64,000 nt of DNA from Amycolatopsis benzoatilytica AK 16/65. Its GTDB lineage: Bacteria; Actinomycetota; Actinomycetes; Mycobacteriales; Pseudonocardiaceae. The position numbers were made by a program, and so were the translations under genes. The notes under the pieces are model-generated. The model did no database searches. It was not told the origin of the DNA and saw nothing but the letters and a program-made list of their open reading frames with translations. The stretch is taken from the NCBI RefSeq assembly GCF_000383915.1, contig NZ_KB912942.1:2268561-2332560 (forward strand), in the 5' to 3' direction. Of this stretch, positions 20,449 to 29,187 are shown one piece after another. Each line of letters opens with the position of its first letter. Position 1 is the first letter of the stretch.

Positions 20449-21435
20449 ATGACCCAGTCATCCGAGCCCGCCGTCGTCCTCCTCGGGACGGCGGGCGGCC
20501 CCCGCGTGTGGGGCGCTCGCGCGGGCATCTCTTCCGCACTCGTGCTCGACGGCGCGGTGTACCTGGTGGACCTCGGTTACGGTGCATGCCGCCAGTTCAA
20601 GCTCGCGGGGCTCGACTTCGGGGCACTCCGCGCGGGGTTTGTCACGCACCTGCATTCGGACCACATCTCCGACCTGGCGAACCTGTTGCTGTATGGATGG
20701 TTCGAGAACCTGGAGGAAGTGGCGTCGCCCGTCAGCCTCTACGGCCCCGGTTCTCGCGGGCAGGCACCGCCGCTCGGCGCGGACGTCGGTGGCTTGGTGT
20801 GCCCGGAACAGCCGGTACCCGGTTTCGCCGACACTGTAAGAAAACTCGTCGAAGCGTTCGCGACCGACGTCAACGACCGGCTGGCGGACAACGCGCGCAG
20901 CCATCCGAGCCGGCTCCTGCAGGCGCGGGACATCGAACTCCCCGAGGAGGTGGCATTTCATCCGGAGACCGCTCCTGCGCCACCGATGGAGCCGATACCG
21001 GTATATCGCGACGAGCACGTCACCGTGTCGGCGGTTCTTGTGCGGCACGCACCGATGGTGCCCGCGTTCGCCTTCCGCTTCGACACGGAACACGGATCGG
21101 TGGTGTTCTCCGGAGACACCGGATACTGCGACAATGTCGTCGCCCTCGCCACCGGTGCCGACATTCTGGTGCACGAGGTAATTGACGAGCAGTGGGTCGG
21201 GCGTCGCTACGGCAATGCGGATACCGCGGTGGCCGAGGCGATGATCGCGCACCACACCTCCGCGCACACGTCCATTCCGGAGGTCGGCCGGGTCGCGGAG
21301 AAGGCCGGGGTCGGCACGCTCGTGCTGAACCATTTCGTACCCGGTGAAATCGACCGCCCGCGCTGGCACGCGGCGGGCGAGCATTTCTCCGGGAGCCTGA
21401 TCGTCGGCGACGATCTCGACCGCATTCCACTCTGA
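20449..21435 (+). CDS. Metallo-beta-lactamase-fold hydrolase, RNase Z-like
   Basis: The 328-residue cytosolic MBL-fold protein has HLHSDHISD (HxHxDH), FSGDTGYCD with the metal-bridging Asp, and a C-terminal LNHFVPG histidine. The architecture resembles RNase Z-like/AtsA-type hydrolases rather than true beta-lactamases. It has no signal peptide, unlike its paralogue at 22828-23931, with which it shares the start (VVLLGTAGGP) and the sequence around PVYRDE and FRFDT. It is the third intact gene of the PucR-linked operon, 15 nt after the aldolase. Confidence 0.88.
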   Translation: MTQSSEPAVVLLGTAGGPRVWGARAGISSALVLDGAVYLVDLGYGACRQFKLAGLDFGALRAGFVTHLHSDHISDLANLLLYGWFENLEEVASPVSLYGPGSRGQAPPLGADVGGLVCPEQPVPGFADTVRKLVEAFATDVNDRLADNARSHPSRLLQARDIELPEEVAFHPETAPAPPMEPIPVYRDEHVTVSAVLVRHAPMVPAFAFRFDTEHGSVVFSGDTGYCDNVVALATGADILVHEVIDEQWVGRRYGNADTAVAEAMIAHHTSAHTSIPEVGRVAEKAGVGTLVLNHFVPGEIDRPRWHAAGEHFSGSLIVGDDLDRIPL

Positions 21436-21457
21436 CAATCCTGATAGGGAGGCTTCG

Positions 21458-22792
21458 ATGTCGCAGCCCCACCAGCGCAGGCAGCTTCGAACCGTCGCCG
21501 TGTCCGGCCTGCTCGGCACCGCTTTGGAGTTCTACGACTTCCTGTTGTACGGCACCCTTGCGGCGCTCGTGTTCAACAAACTGTTCTTCCCGGATCTCGA
21601 CCCCGCGATCGGCACCATCGCTTCGTTCGGCACGTTCACCGCCGGATACCTGGCACGGCCGCTCGGCGGGGTTGTCTTCGGGCACTTCGGCGACCGGCTC
21701 GGTCGCAAGTCGATGCTGCAGCTCACCATGATCATCATGGGGGTCTCGAGCTTTCTCATCGGCCTGCTCCCGACCTACCAGAGCATCGGTATCTGGGCAC
21801 CGATCTGCCTGACGGTGCTGCGCGCCGTGCAGGGCATCGCGGTCGGGGGCGAGTGGGGCGGTTCGGTGCTGATGACCGCCGAGCACGCCGACGGCCGGCG
21901 CCGCGGCTTCTGGAGCAGCTTCACGGTGATGGGTGCACCGCTGGGGTCCTTGATGTCGACGGTCGCCGTGCTCGCCGTGACCGCGTTGCCCAGGAACGAG
22001 TTCCTCAGCTGGGGATGGCGGGTGCCGTTCCTGGCCAGCATCGTGCTGCTGGGGGTCGGCCTGTTCATCCGGATGAAGGTCGACGAAAGCCCCGTTTTCC
22101 GGCAAGCCAAGAAAACCGACCGCACGGGTCCTCCGCCGATTGTGGAGATCCTGCGCAGGCCGCGCACACTCGTCCTCACCACGGGGATCGGCCTTGGGCC
22201 GCTGGTGATCCAGGCCCTGTGGAGCACGTTCATCCTCGCCTACGCGGTGCAGCGCGGGCACGCCCAGTCGACCGTACTGGCCGGGCTCGCCATCGGTTCC
22301 GCGCTGCAACTGGTCACGATGCCCGCGGCGGCAGCGCTGAGCGACCGGATAGGACGCCGCCCGACCATGCTCATCGGTGCGGTGGCAACGGTCGCGCTGG
22401 CCTATCCGACGTTCGCTCTGATCGAGGCGGGCTCCACGGCCGGGTTGATGATCTCGCTGCTCTTCGGCCGAGCCGTGTTGCAGGTCGTGTGCTATGCGCC
22501 CTGGCCCGCAGTCATGGCGGAAAGCTTCGGCACCCGAAGCCGGTATACCGGAGCCTCGCTGGGATACCAGCTTTCGTCGGTTGTCGGCGGCGGGTTCACC
22601 CCGCTGATCGCGAGCAGCCTGCTCACCGCCGGGAAGGGCGGTATCGGTTACGTCGCGGCGTTCCTCGCGGCCAGCAGTGTCGTGACCGTTGTCTGCGTGC
22701 TTCTGATCAAGGAGACCCGGCACAACGATCTGAACGCCACCGGCGAGGAGCCCTCCCAGCCCGGCACCGAGCCGGCGCGGTCGGAAGCCTGA
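21458..22792 (+). CDS. MHS-family MFS transporter
   Basis: The 444-residue protein has 12 predicted membrane segments, GTALEFYDFLLYGTLAA at the start, GHFGDRLGRKSML in the 2-3 loop and AVQGIAVGGEWGGS, all typical of metabolite:H+ symporters (ShiA, KgtP, ProP group). It is probably the uptake system for the organic acid degraded by the neighbouring enzymes. It starts 22 nt after the cytosolic MBL gene with GGGAGG upstream. Confidence 0.92.
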   Translation: MSQPHQRRQLRTVAVSGLLGTALEFYDFLLYGTLAALVFNKLFFPDLDPAIGTIASFGTFTAGYLARPLGGVVFGHFGDRLGRKSMLQLTMIIMGVSSFLIGLLPTYQSIGIWAPICLTVLRAVQGIAVGGEWGGSVLMTAEHADGRRRGFWSSFTVMGAPLGSLMSTVAVLAVTALPRNEFLSWGWRVPFLASIVLLGVGLFIRMKVDESPVFRQAKKTDRTGPPPIVEILRRPRTLVLTTGIGLGPLVIQALWSTFILAYAVQRGHAQSTVLAGLAIGSALQLVTMPAAAALSDRIGRRPTMLIGAVATVALAYPTFALIEAGSTAGLMISLLFGRAVLQVVCYAPWPAVMAESFGTRSRYTGASLGYQLSSVVGGGFTPLIASSLLTAGKGGIGYVAAFLAASSVVTVVCVLLIKETRHNDLNATGEEPSQPGTEPARSEA

Positions 22793-22827
22793 TACGGAGT
22801 GACCGACATGGGAAGGAACGACCGGGC

Positions 22828-23931
22828 ATGAGCCGGATCACGCGGCGCGCGGCGATGCGAGGCACCCTCGCCATCGGCTCCGCGGCAGCCCTGCCGCTCG
22901 CCGTCGCCGCACCGGCCAGCGCGGTCGCGCCACTGAAATCGTCCGCACGAACCAAGGTTGTGCTGTTGGGTACCGCGGGCGGCCCGTCACCATCGGACGG
23001 CCGGCGTGGCATCGCATCGGTGCTCGTCGCGAACGGCGTGGGATATGTCGTGGACGCCGGGGCTGCGGCCGCCGGTCAGCTCTGGCGCGGCGGCATGGGA
23101 TTCGATGCGGTGCGCGGGATCTTCGTCACCCATCTGCACTCCGATCACATCGCTGATCTGTACAACATGGTCTGGCTCAACTGGAAGCCGCGCAAAGCGG
23201 GCGACACCGTCCGGCCCGTGCACGTCTTCGGCCCTGGCCGCGCCGGGGGCCTGCCCGACGACGGAGGCCGGCCGGTGCCCGTCGTGAACCCAGCCAACCC
23301 CGCGCCGGGCACCGCGGACTATTTCGCGGCCTCGATCGTCGCGACGGCCTACGACATCAACGAACGGATGCGGGACACGGAGCGCGCGGACATCAGGAAT
23401 TCCTTCACGACGCAGGACATCGAGGTCCCCGACGTCGGAGCCGGTCCCGCCGGTCCCTTCGCGCCGGACATGCAGCCGTGGCCGGTGTACCGGGACGAGA
23501 ATGTCGAAGTCACGGCGACGCTGGTCGCTCATCCGCCCGTGTTTCCGTCTTTCGCGTTCCGTTTCGACACCCCGGATGGGGCGGTGGTCTTCAGCGGTGA
23601 CACCGCGGTCTGCGACAACCTCGTCCGGCTCGCCTCCGGTGCCGACGTGCTCTGCCACGAGGTGGTCGACATCGCGTACTACACGGCACAGCAGTTGCCG
23701 CCGAAGCAGCTGGCGCATCTGCGAGATTCCCACACCGACGTCACCGACGTCGGGAAGGTCGCCGCCCGGGCCGGTGTCCGCGCACTGGCCCTGCACCACT
23801 TCGCGCCGGCTGACCCCGCGGCCGTGCCCGACCACGAATGGGAACGGCGGGTACGCAAGGACTTCGACGGCGACATCGTCATCGGGCACGACCTCGACGA
23901 GATCGCCGTCACGAAGCGCAACTCCGCATAG
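22828..23931 (+). CDS. Exported metallo-beta-lactamase-fold hydrolase (Tat signal)
   Basis: The 367-residue protein begins with a twin-arginine-type signal (TRRAAMRGTLAIGS, then an Ala-rich stretch ending APASAVA). It then has an MBL fold with HLHSDHIAD, FSGDTAVCDN and LHHFAP. It is a paralogue of the cytosolic MBL protein 1.4 kb upstream. Exporting one copy suggests that a polymer, ester or lactone is hydrolysed outside before import by the MHS transporter. That is inference. GGAAGG lies about 11 nt before the ATG. Confidence 0.88.
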   Translation: MSRITRRAAMRGTLAIGSAAALPLAVAAPASAVAPLKSSARTKVVLLGTAGGPSPSDGRRGIASVLVANGVGYVVDAGAAAAGQLWRGGMGFDAVRGIFVTHLHSDHIADLYNMVWLNWKPRKAGDTVRPVHVFGPGRAGGLPDDGGRPVPVVNPANPAPGTADYFAASIVATAYDINERMRDTERADIRNSFTTQDIEVPDVGAGPAGPFAPDMQPWPVYRDENVEVTATLVAHPPVFPSFAFRFDTPDGAVVFSGDTAVCDNLVRLASGADVLCHEVVDIAYYTAQQLPPKQLAHLRDSHTDVTDVGKVAARAGVRALALHHFAPADPAAVPDHEWERRVRKDFDGDIVIGHDLDEIAVTKRNSA

Positions 23932-23994
23932 CCTCCCGGTTGAGGCCCCCACCGGCCGGGAGCATCTTGTCGGCCCGACGGACAAGGAGTCCAG

Positions 23995-25041
23995 ATGTCC
24001 ATTTCAGACGATCAAGCCCGCCCATCCGACGAGCCCGCGTTCACCCGACGGCGCCTGGGCCGGTACGCGGCCGCCGCGGCGGCCGGTGTCGGCGCCTACG
24101 CCTTCATGCCCGGCGGCGTCGCGAACGCTGAAAGCGCTACCACCGCCCAGCACTACTACGACCAGGCGAAACGGCTGGCCGGTGACGACCCCGTCCTGCT
24201 GGACATCATCGGCTCGCTGGGCGGCCGGAACACCCCTCCCCGGCAGTACCCGCCCGGGCCGATGATGGTCTTCGACAATCTGGCTGTGTTCGGTGTCGGT
24301 GAGCCGATTTCCGTCGAGGCGCGAGCCGTGTTCACCAGCGCGGGGATCGTGCTGATCGACTCGCTGAACTCGCCTGCGGACGTTCAGAACGTCATCGCGC
24401 CCGGCCTGCGCGCGCTCGGCGCGGACCCGGCGGCGATCAGGTACGTGGTCGTCACCCATGGGCATTTCGACCATTTCGGCGGGGCGCAATATCTTGCCGA
24501 CACCTATGGTGCGCGGGTCCTGATGTCGCCCGCCGACTGGGCCTATATGGCGGGCACCACGCAATCCGACCAACCGCGGCACGACCTCGACATCAGCAAC
24601 GGGCAGCGGCTCACGCTGGGGGACACCACCCTGACCCTGCACTACACCCCGGGGCATACCCCCGGCACCGTCTCACCGATCTTTCCCGTGCGGTACAAGG
24701 GCAAGCACCACACCGCGATGCTGTGGGGCGGGACCAAAGTGCCGAGCGACCTGGCGAGCCAGCGCACCTACCTCTCCTCCATCGAGACGTTCCGGCTCCG
24801 GATGCAGCAGGCGGGCGTCGATGTGGAGCTGAACAACCACCCGTTCTGCGACTACGGACTGGAGCGGATGCAACAGCTTGCCGACGACCCTGGTGCGGGC
24901 GACCCGTTCATCCTCGGTGCCGGCGGGACAGAGCGGTTCATGAAGGTCATGGAGTACATGCTGCGCGGGCGGATCGCAGACACCGAGTCGGCCTCGCCCA
25001 CCGCAGCCTCGACTGCCCACAACCATCAGTCGTGCTGCTAG
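23995..25041 (+). CDS. Exported metallo-beta-lactamase-fold hydrolase, class B3-like layout (Tat signal)
   Basis: The 348-residue protein has a Tat-type N-terminus (FTRRRLGRYAAAAAAG, cleavage likely after VANA). Its MBL domain has THGHFDHFGG, YTPGHTPGTVS and later LNNHPF. It belongs to a different MBL subfamily from the two upstream paralogues. The C-terminus ends in HNHQSCC. It is the last gene of the operon, 63 nt after the previous one. The substrate is unknown; the B3-like layout alone does not show beta-lactam hydrolysis. Confidence 0.88.
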   Translation: MSISDDQARPSDEPAFTRRRLGRYAAAAAAGVGAYAFMPGGVANAESATTAQHYYDQAKRLAGDDPVLLDIIGSLGGRNTPPRQYPPGPMMVFDNLAVFGVGEPISVEARAVFTSAGIVLIDSLNSPADVQNVIAPGLRALGADPAAIRYVVVTHGHFDHFGGAQYLADTYGARVLMSPADWAYMAGTTQSDQPRHDLDISNGQRLTLGDTTLTLHYTPGHTPGTVSPIFPVRYKGKHHTAMLWGGTKVPSDLASQRTYLSSIETFRLRMQQAGVDVELNNHPFCDYGLERMQQLADDPGAGDPFILGAGGTERFMKVMEYMLRGRIADTESASPTAASTAHNHQSCC

Positions 25042-25697
25042 CGAGGTTGCGCTGCCCGCCAGGATGATCAATGCGTTTCGGCGGAGACGTTGCCGCCGGT
25101 TTGGGTGGACCCTGCTTCAGGAGTGTGCGGACAAGTTGTAGTGCTGGGTGATTTCCGGGGTTCATTCAAGTTTGTTTAATAGGCGCAATTGTTGATGTCT
25201 CCGGATTGAGCAATGAGAGTAGAGTCCTGCATGAATGGAAACTATTTGAACCATTGCCGTCCGCGTCGTTGGAGCGTCACCCCAGCGTCGAGCAGGTATG
25301 CGCGCGCCGCGCTCGCGGTTGCATGGTGTTGCCGTGCCAGCTCATGAACCGTCCACCCGCTGTAGAGCTAGGCGGCGACCTGTGCTTCGTCCGGCTTCAG
25401 CTTGGAGAATCTTGTCCGCAGCCCGAGTCCGTGGAGTCGCAGCAGGATGGTGGTGTGGTCGACGCCGAAGCGATCCCAGCTTCTGCATAGAGGTGCCCGC
25501 CTTGAACGCCACCACGACCGGTTGCACCTCTTCGGGCTCCAGCTGGCATTGAGTGCGATAACTCGGCAGGGGAGAAAGCTCAGTCGGGAGTAGCTCAGTG
25601 AACGGACCACGACGCTGATCGCCGACGTCAGGCTGTGGCGCGCAGTCCGGTCCGGGCCTACGCCTACGATGGTTGTCCAGGGAGGTCCTGGCTAATC
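25042..25697. other. Intergenic stretch with recombinase-type relic
   Basis: No intact gene is present. The stretch follows the MBL operon and contains the minus-strand HTH relic at 25236-25560, locally AT-rich DNA at 25160-25220 and the marR promoter at its right end. Confidence 0.5.
25236..25560 (-). pseudogene. HTH region of a resolvase/transposase-like protein, decayed
   Basis: On the minus strand two tandem HTH-like units can be read, DRFGVDHTTILLRLHGLG and LYSGWTVHELARQHHA, separated by KLKPDEAQVAA and an in-frame stop. A frameshift precedes the first unit. The pattern resembles the C-terminal HTH repeats of actinobacterial resolvase-type recombinases. No catalytic domain remains. It marks the zone as a former insertion site. 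Confidence 0.5.
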
Positions 25698-26219
25698 ATG
25701 ACGACTGGTGACACTCGGCCGCACCGGGCCGGTTCAGGCGATCCGGCGACGCCGCCGTCGACGTTGCTGTACCTGGTGAAGCAGGTCGAGCTGTCGGTGC
25801 GCGCCGGACTCGACGCCCTCGTCCGTCCAGCGGACATCACGACGCTGCAGTACACCGCCCTGACCGTCCTCGAGCGCCACCCCGACCTCACCGCCGCGCG
25901 CCTGGCCCGGCAGTCCTTCGTCACCGATCAGAGCATGGCCGACATGGTGACTGCGCTGCTGAACCGCGGGCTGATCGAGCGCCATCGCGACCCCGCCGAC
26001 CGCCGCCGCCTCGTCATCGCACTGACGCCCGCCGGCCACCGGCTGCTCGTGCGGCTGCGACCCCAGGTGGCCGCGTTGCAGGACCGCATGGTCTCGCTGC
26101 TTTCCGACGGCCAGGCCAGCGAACTGCAACACTCGCTGGAACTGTGCCGTCGCGCGTTGCTTGAGCACCGGGTCGAAACTCACCCACCACTCCGCCCGGC
26201 GGACGAAAAACCCCGGTAG
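25698..26219 (+). CDS. MarR family transcriptional regulator
   Basis: The 173-residue protein has a MarR winged helix: LTAARLARQSFVTDQSMADM as the HTH, then the wing RDPADRRRLVIALTPAG. The ATG at 25698 has GGAGG about 13 nt upstream. It precedes an MFS efflux gene by 68 nt in the same direction and probably represses that pump and itself. The ligand is unknown. Confidence 0.92.
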   Translation: MTTGDTRPHRAGSGDPATPPSTLLYLVKQVELSVRAGLDALVRPADITTLQYTALTVLERHPDLTAARLARQSFVTDQSMADMVTALLNRGLIERHRDPADRRRLVIALTPAGHRLLVRLRPQVAALQDRMVSLLSDGQASELQHSLELCRRALLEHRVETHPPLRPADEKPR

Positions 26220-26286
26220 CAGCCCTTCTCCGGCAATAGTCAGGAAACCTGTACATCTGGTTTTCGGTGTGGTTTGCTTCACAATC

Positions 26287-27969
26287 GTGAGTGAGACCGT
26301 CGCCCCTTCCGGCCCGGCTGCACCAGTGGAGCTCCGACGGGGCACCTTGGTGGCAGCGGCTGCCGCCGTCGCCGTCGCCCAGATCGGCCTGTCCATCCCG
26401 GCCGTCATCAACGGCTTCATCAACCAGGACCTGCACACCTCGTCGACGACGCTGACCTGGGTCTCCGACGCCTTCCTGGTGCCGGTGACGTTGCTCGAGC
26501 TGTCCTTCGGCGTGGTCGGTGACCTCTTCGGACGCAAGCGGCTGCTCGCCGTCGGCGCCGCGCTGATGGCCGTCGGCGGGTTGCTCGGCTTCTTCACGCC
26601 CAGCGGCGGCACCGGCGTGCTCCTCACCGGTCAGGTGGTTTCCGGCGTCGGAGCCGCGGCGATCTTCCCGACGTCGATCGCGATGCTCGCCGCGGGTACG
26701 CAGAGCGTCCGGCAGCGCGCGCATTCCATCTCGATCTGGGCCGCCGCTCTGACCGGCGCCGGTTTCATCTCCCCGGTGCTGGCCGGCCTGCTTGCCCGCA
26801 TCCACCACTCGGGCGGTGAGTACGCGAGCTGGCGCTACGCCTTCCTCGCCATGGCGGTCCTGGCCGTGGTCAGCTGTGCGATCACCCTGGCGGGTGCGCA
26901 GAACTCCGCCGCGCCGGTGGGCCGGTCCCTGGACTGGCCGGGCCAGATCACCATCGCGGTGTCCCTGTTCGCGTTGCTGTATGCGGTGATCCAGGGAGCC
27001 GACGACGGCTGGGGCAGTGTTCCGGTGATCGGCGGGTTCGTCGTGGCCGTCGTGTTCATGGCGCTGTTCGTGGCGATCGAGCGACGGGTGGACCGGCCGC
27101 TGATCCGGCTGGACCTGTTCAGCAACCGGATGTTCACGGTCTCCGCGGTGGTGACCGTCGTCGGCATGTTCGCCTACCTGGGCACCGCGTATGCGACGAG
27201 CATCCGGCTGTCGGCCATCCAGGAGTACACCCCACTCGCCACCTCGCTCGGTTTCTTCTGCCTGAACGTGATGGGCGTGGTGCTGTTCCCGGTCAGCACG
27301 CGGGTCGTCGAGCGGTTCAGCCCCGGCGTCGTGCTCGGCACCGGGATGGCGCTGATCGGTATCGGCGACTTCGTGCTCGCCGCCATTCCGGCGACGAACC
27401 TCTCCATCGGGGCGGTCGCGGCTCCGCTGCTGGTGGCGGGCGCTGGGTTCAAGCTGGCCGTCACCTCGATCACCGTCGTCGCCGTGAACAGCGTCCCGAC
27501 GTCCAAGGCCGGCATGGCCAGCGGGGCGACGAGCATGTTGCGCGACGGCGGCCTGACGCTCGGGCCTGCCATCGTGGGTACGATCGCGCTGACGAACGCC
27601 GCGAACGCGATCAACGCCCAAATCGCCTCGTCCCCCTCCCTCAAGTCCGCACTGGACACGTTCTACGCCGCACCGCAGCACGTCCCCGCCGCGCAACGCC
27701 CGGCGGTGGAAGCCGCCGTCCGCGCGGTGAAGTCCGGCCCGCTCGGGCAGAACGGCGTCCCGGCGCAGGTACCGGGACCCGGCGGCGCCCCGATTCCGTT
27801 CAATCCCCTCAAAGACGTCGCGTTCCACGCACTTTCCCACGCCTACGCCCTCGGCTACCTGGTATGCGGCATCGCCGCCGCGGCGGCCGCCCTTATCGCG
27901 TTGACGATGCTGGGCCGACGGCGAAACCCGGACGTGTTCACGGAACCCGACGCGGACGAACGGCCCTGA
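26287..27969 (+). CDS. MFS multidrug efflux transporter, 14-TM DHA2/EmrB-QacA type
   Basis: The 560-residue protein has about 14 hydrophobic segments, GDLFGRKRLLAVG after the second segment and a conserved VVSGVGAAAIFPTS. It probably exports drugs or other toxic compounds with proton exchange. GTG at 26287 is chosen because upstream in-frame codons overlap marR and lack a ribosome site; the transcript may be leaderless or short-leadered. The 67-nt AT-richer gap after marR may hold a MarR operator. Confidence 0.88.
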   Translation: MSETVAPSGPAAPVELRRGTLVAAAAAVAVAQIGLSIPAVINGFINQDLHTSSTTLTWVSDAFLVPVTLLELSFGVVGDLFGRKRLLAVGAALMAVGGLLGFFTPSGGTGVLLTGQVVSGVGAAAIFPTSIAMLAAGTQSVRQRAHSISIWAAALTGAGFISPVLAGLLARIHHSGGEYASWRYAFLAMAVLAVVSCAITLAGAQNSAAPVGRSLDWPGQITIAVSLFALLYAVIQGADDGWGSVPVIGGFVVAVVFMALFVAIERRVDRPLIRLDLFSNRMFTVSAVVTVVGMFAYLGTAYATSIRLSAIQEYTPLATSLGFFCLNVMGVVLFPVSTRVVERFSPGVVLGTGMALIGIGDFVLAAIPATNLSIGAVAAPLLVAGAGFKLAVTSITVVAVNSVPTSKAGMASGATSMLRDGGLTLGPAIVGTIALTNAANAINAQIASSPSLKSALDTFYAAPQHVPAAQRPAVEAAVRAVKSGPLGQNGVPAQVPGPGGAPIPFNPLKDVAFHALSHAYALGYLVCGIAAAAAALIALTMLGRRRNPDVFTEPDADERP

Positions 27970-28291
27970 GCGCAGCCGGTGGCACGGTGCAGGCTGCGCG
28001 AAACCGACTGGCGGACGCAGAAGGGAAGCTCCAGCGGTATCAAACTGCCATCGCTGCCGGGGTCGAGCCCGAAGCGCTTGTCGACCCGATGAACGAAGCA
28101 CAAGCGGAACGAGCCGCCGCGCAAGCCCAGATCGAGAGCGTGCCGGCCGCGACGAGCGTCACGGTCGCCGAGATCTATGCGAGGATCGATGCCCTCGGCG
28201 ATGTCTGCGGGACACTGGCCGACGCAACCACGGCTGGCATGAGCCGCCTGTACCGGGCGCTGAACCTGGAACTACGCTACGAACCAAAAGA

Positions 28292-28316
28292 GCTGGCCGT
28301 CTATGCGACGACCAGC
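28292..28316 (-). terminator. Decayed hairpin matching the tRNA-side terminator
   Basis: GCTGGCCGTC and GACGACCAGC form a near-perfect stem with one wobble pair. On the minus strand CTTTT follows. It lies exactly 20 nt from the core repeat, the same spacing as the intact terminator at 53402-53426 has from its core. Confidence 0.5.
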
Positions 28317-28335
28317 CCTGGTGTAGATAGTAAGC

Positions 28336-28345
28336 GTGTCCGAGG
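28336..28345. repeat. Left attachment core (putative attL)
   Basis: GTGTCCGAGG is an exact copy of the right core at 53446-53455. It lies at the same codon position (VRG) of the relic integrase as the right core does in the intact integrase. An imperfect second repeat follows: ACGCTAACCACAACGCT at 28356 resembles ACACTAACCACACGGCT at 28453. Confidence 0.6.
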
Positions 28346-28473
28346 ACGATCTTGCACGCTAACCACAACGCTCCAGATCCCCGGCTGACCTGCAGGTTCT
28401 CACTCGTCGGCGCCGAAGCCGCCCGACGCGCATAGGGTAATTGAGTGTCCGAACACTAACCACACGGCTTCAG

Positions 28474-29187
28474 TCAGCTCAGTCGACTCGTTCGCCCAAA
28501 CCAGAGGCAGGTGCCTCGCTTGGCCAGTTCCTGCTTGCGCTCGTCGTAGTCCGGCATGACGCGGGCGAGCAGCTGCCAGAACGCGGGGCCGTGGTGAGGC
28601 TCGCGCAGATGCGCGAGTTCGTGTGCCAACACGTAATCAACGAGCGGCGGAGACAGCTGCAGTGTCGCCCAGTGGATACGCACCCGGCGTCCGGCCGTCG
28701 CGCTTCCCCACTTGTGGCCGAGGTCTGCCACCTCGATGGGCCCCGCATCGACTCGTAGGCGCTCTGCCCATGCCCGAGAGCGGGGTCCTAGCCAGGCTTC
28801 GCCGCAGCGCTGGTACCAGGCAATCAGGCTTGCCTCTCCTACCCCGAGCAGACGCCGTGGTAGAACGATTCGTCCACGCTCTAGGCGAACAACGCCGTCT
28901 ACGTCGTCGATCTTCAGCCGATGGCTGCGGCCTAGGTAGAGGAAGCCTTCGCCGTCGACGAGCTCCTTGGTGATCGGCTCGTGCTGCAGGACTTCCTTCT
29001 CCGCCAGCTTGCGGTAGACCCACTCGCGTTTCGAGGCCAGGAATTGATGCAGCTCCTCGGTCGCCACGTCGTCGGCGGCCAACAAACGCAGTGATCCGTC
29101 GGCTTCAATGGTGAGCCGGGCCTTACGGCTGCTGCCGCCGATCTCGACCGGCACGCGCAGATCGTCAAGCTGGAGGACAGCGGTCAT
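28474..29187 (-). CDS. YgjP-type zinc metallopeptidase (DUF45/WLM) of the R-M operon
   Basis: The 237-residue protein has LAHELAHLREPHHGPAFW (HExxH at residues 189-193, further His at 198-199), the signature of YgjP/DUF45 metallopeptidases. These genes often accompany type I restriction operons in defence islands; their exact role is unsettled. The ATG overlaps the hsdR stop (ATGA), so it is the fourth, translationally coupled gene of the operon. The N-terminal half resembles the usual YgjP beta-rich domain. Confidence 0.9.
   Translation of the reverse strand: MTAVLQLDDLRVPVEIGGSSRKARLTIEADGSLRLLAADDVATEELHQFLASKREWVYRKLAEKEVLQHEPITKELVDGEGFLYLGRSHRLKIDDVDGVVRLERGRIVLPRRLLGVGEASLIAWYQRCGEAWLGPRSRAWAERLRVDAGPIEVADLGHKWGSATAGRRVRIHWATLQLSPPLVDYVLAHELAHLREPHHGPAFWQLLARVMPDYDERKQELAKRGTCLWFGRTSRLS

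Larger units (their letters stand above)
27989..28388 (+). pseudogene. Serine integrase C-terminal relic
   Basis: The frame aligns without gaps to the C-terminal part of the intact integrase at 51714-53465. Shared strings include LADAEGKLQRYQTAI against LNDAEGRLRRHQAAI, AQAERAAAQ against AQAERKAAR, and the ending SPGVDSKRVRG against SPRVSNVCVRG. Everything upstream, including the catalytic domain, is missing; the relic begins 20 nt after the MFS stop. After VRG the frame runs into the left end of the 28-53 kb element and stops at 28388. It is the footprint of an older, related element at the same target. Confidence 0.85.

Noticed and set aside
23995..25041. Calling the third MBL protein a beta-lactamase resistance gene
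   Set aside because: The metal motifs are those of the general MBL fold, and the operon context is catabolic.
26014..28101. Minus-strand frame opposite the MFS gene
   Set aside because: It is antisense to a gene with 14 membrane segments and contains no recognisable domain.
28445..28470. Second GTGTCCGA copy as the true left attachment site
   Set aside because: It matches only 8 bases and lacks the collinear relic and hairpin spacing, so 28336 is preferred; it remains a weak alternative.
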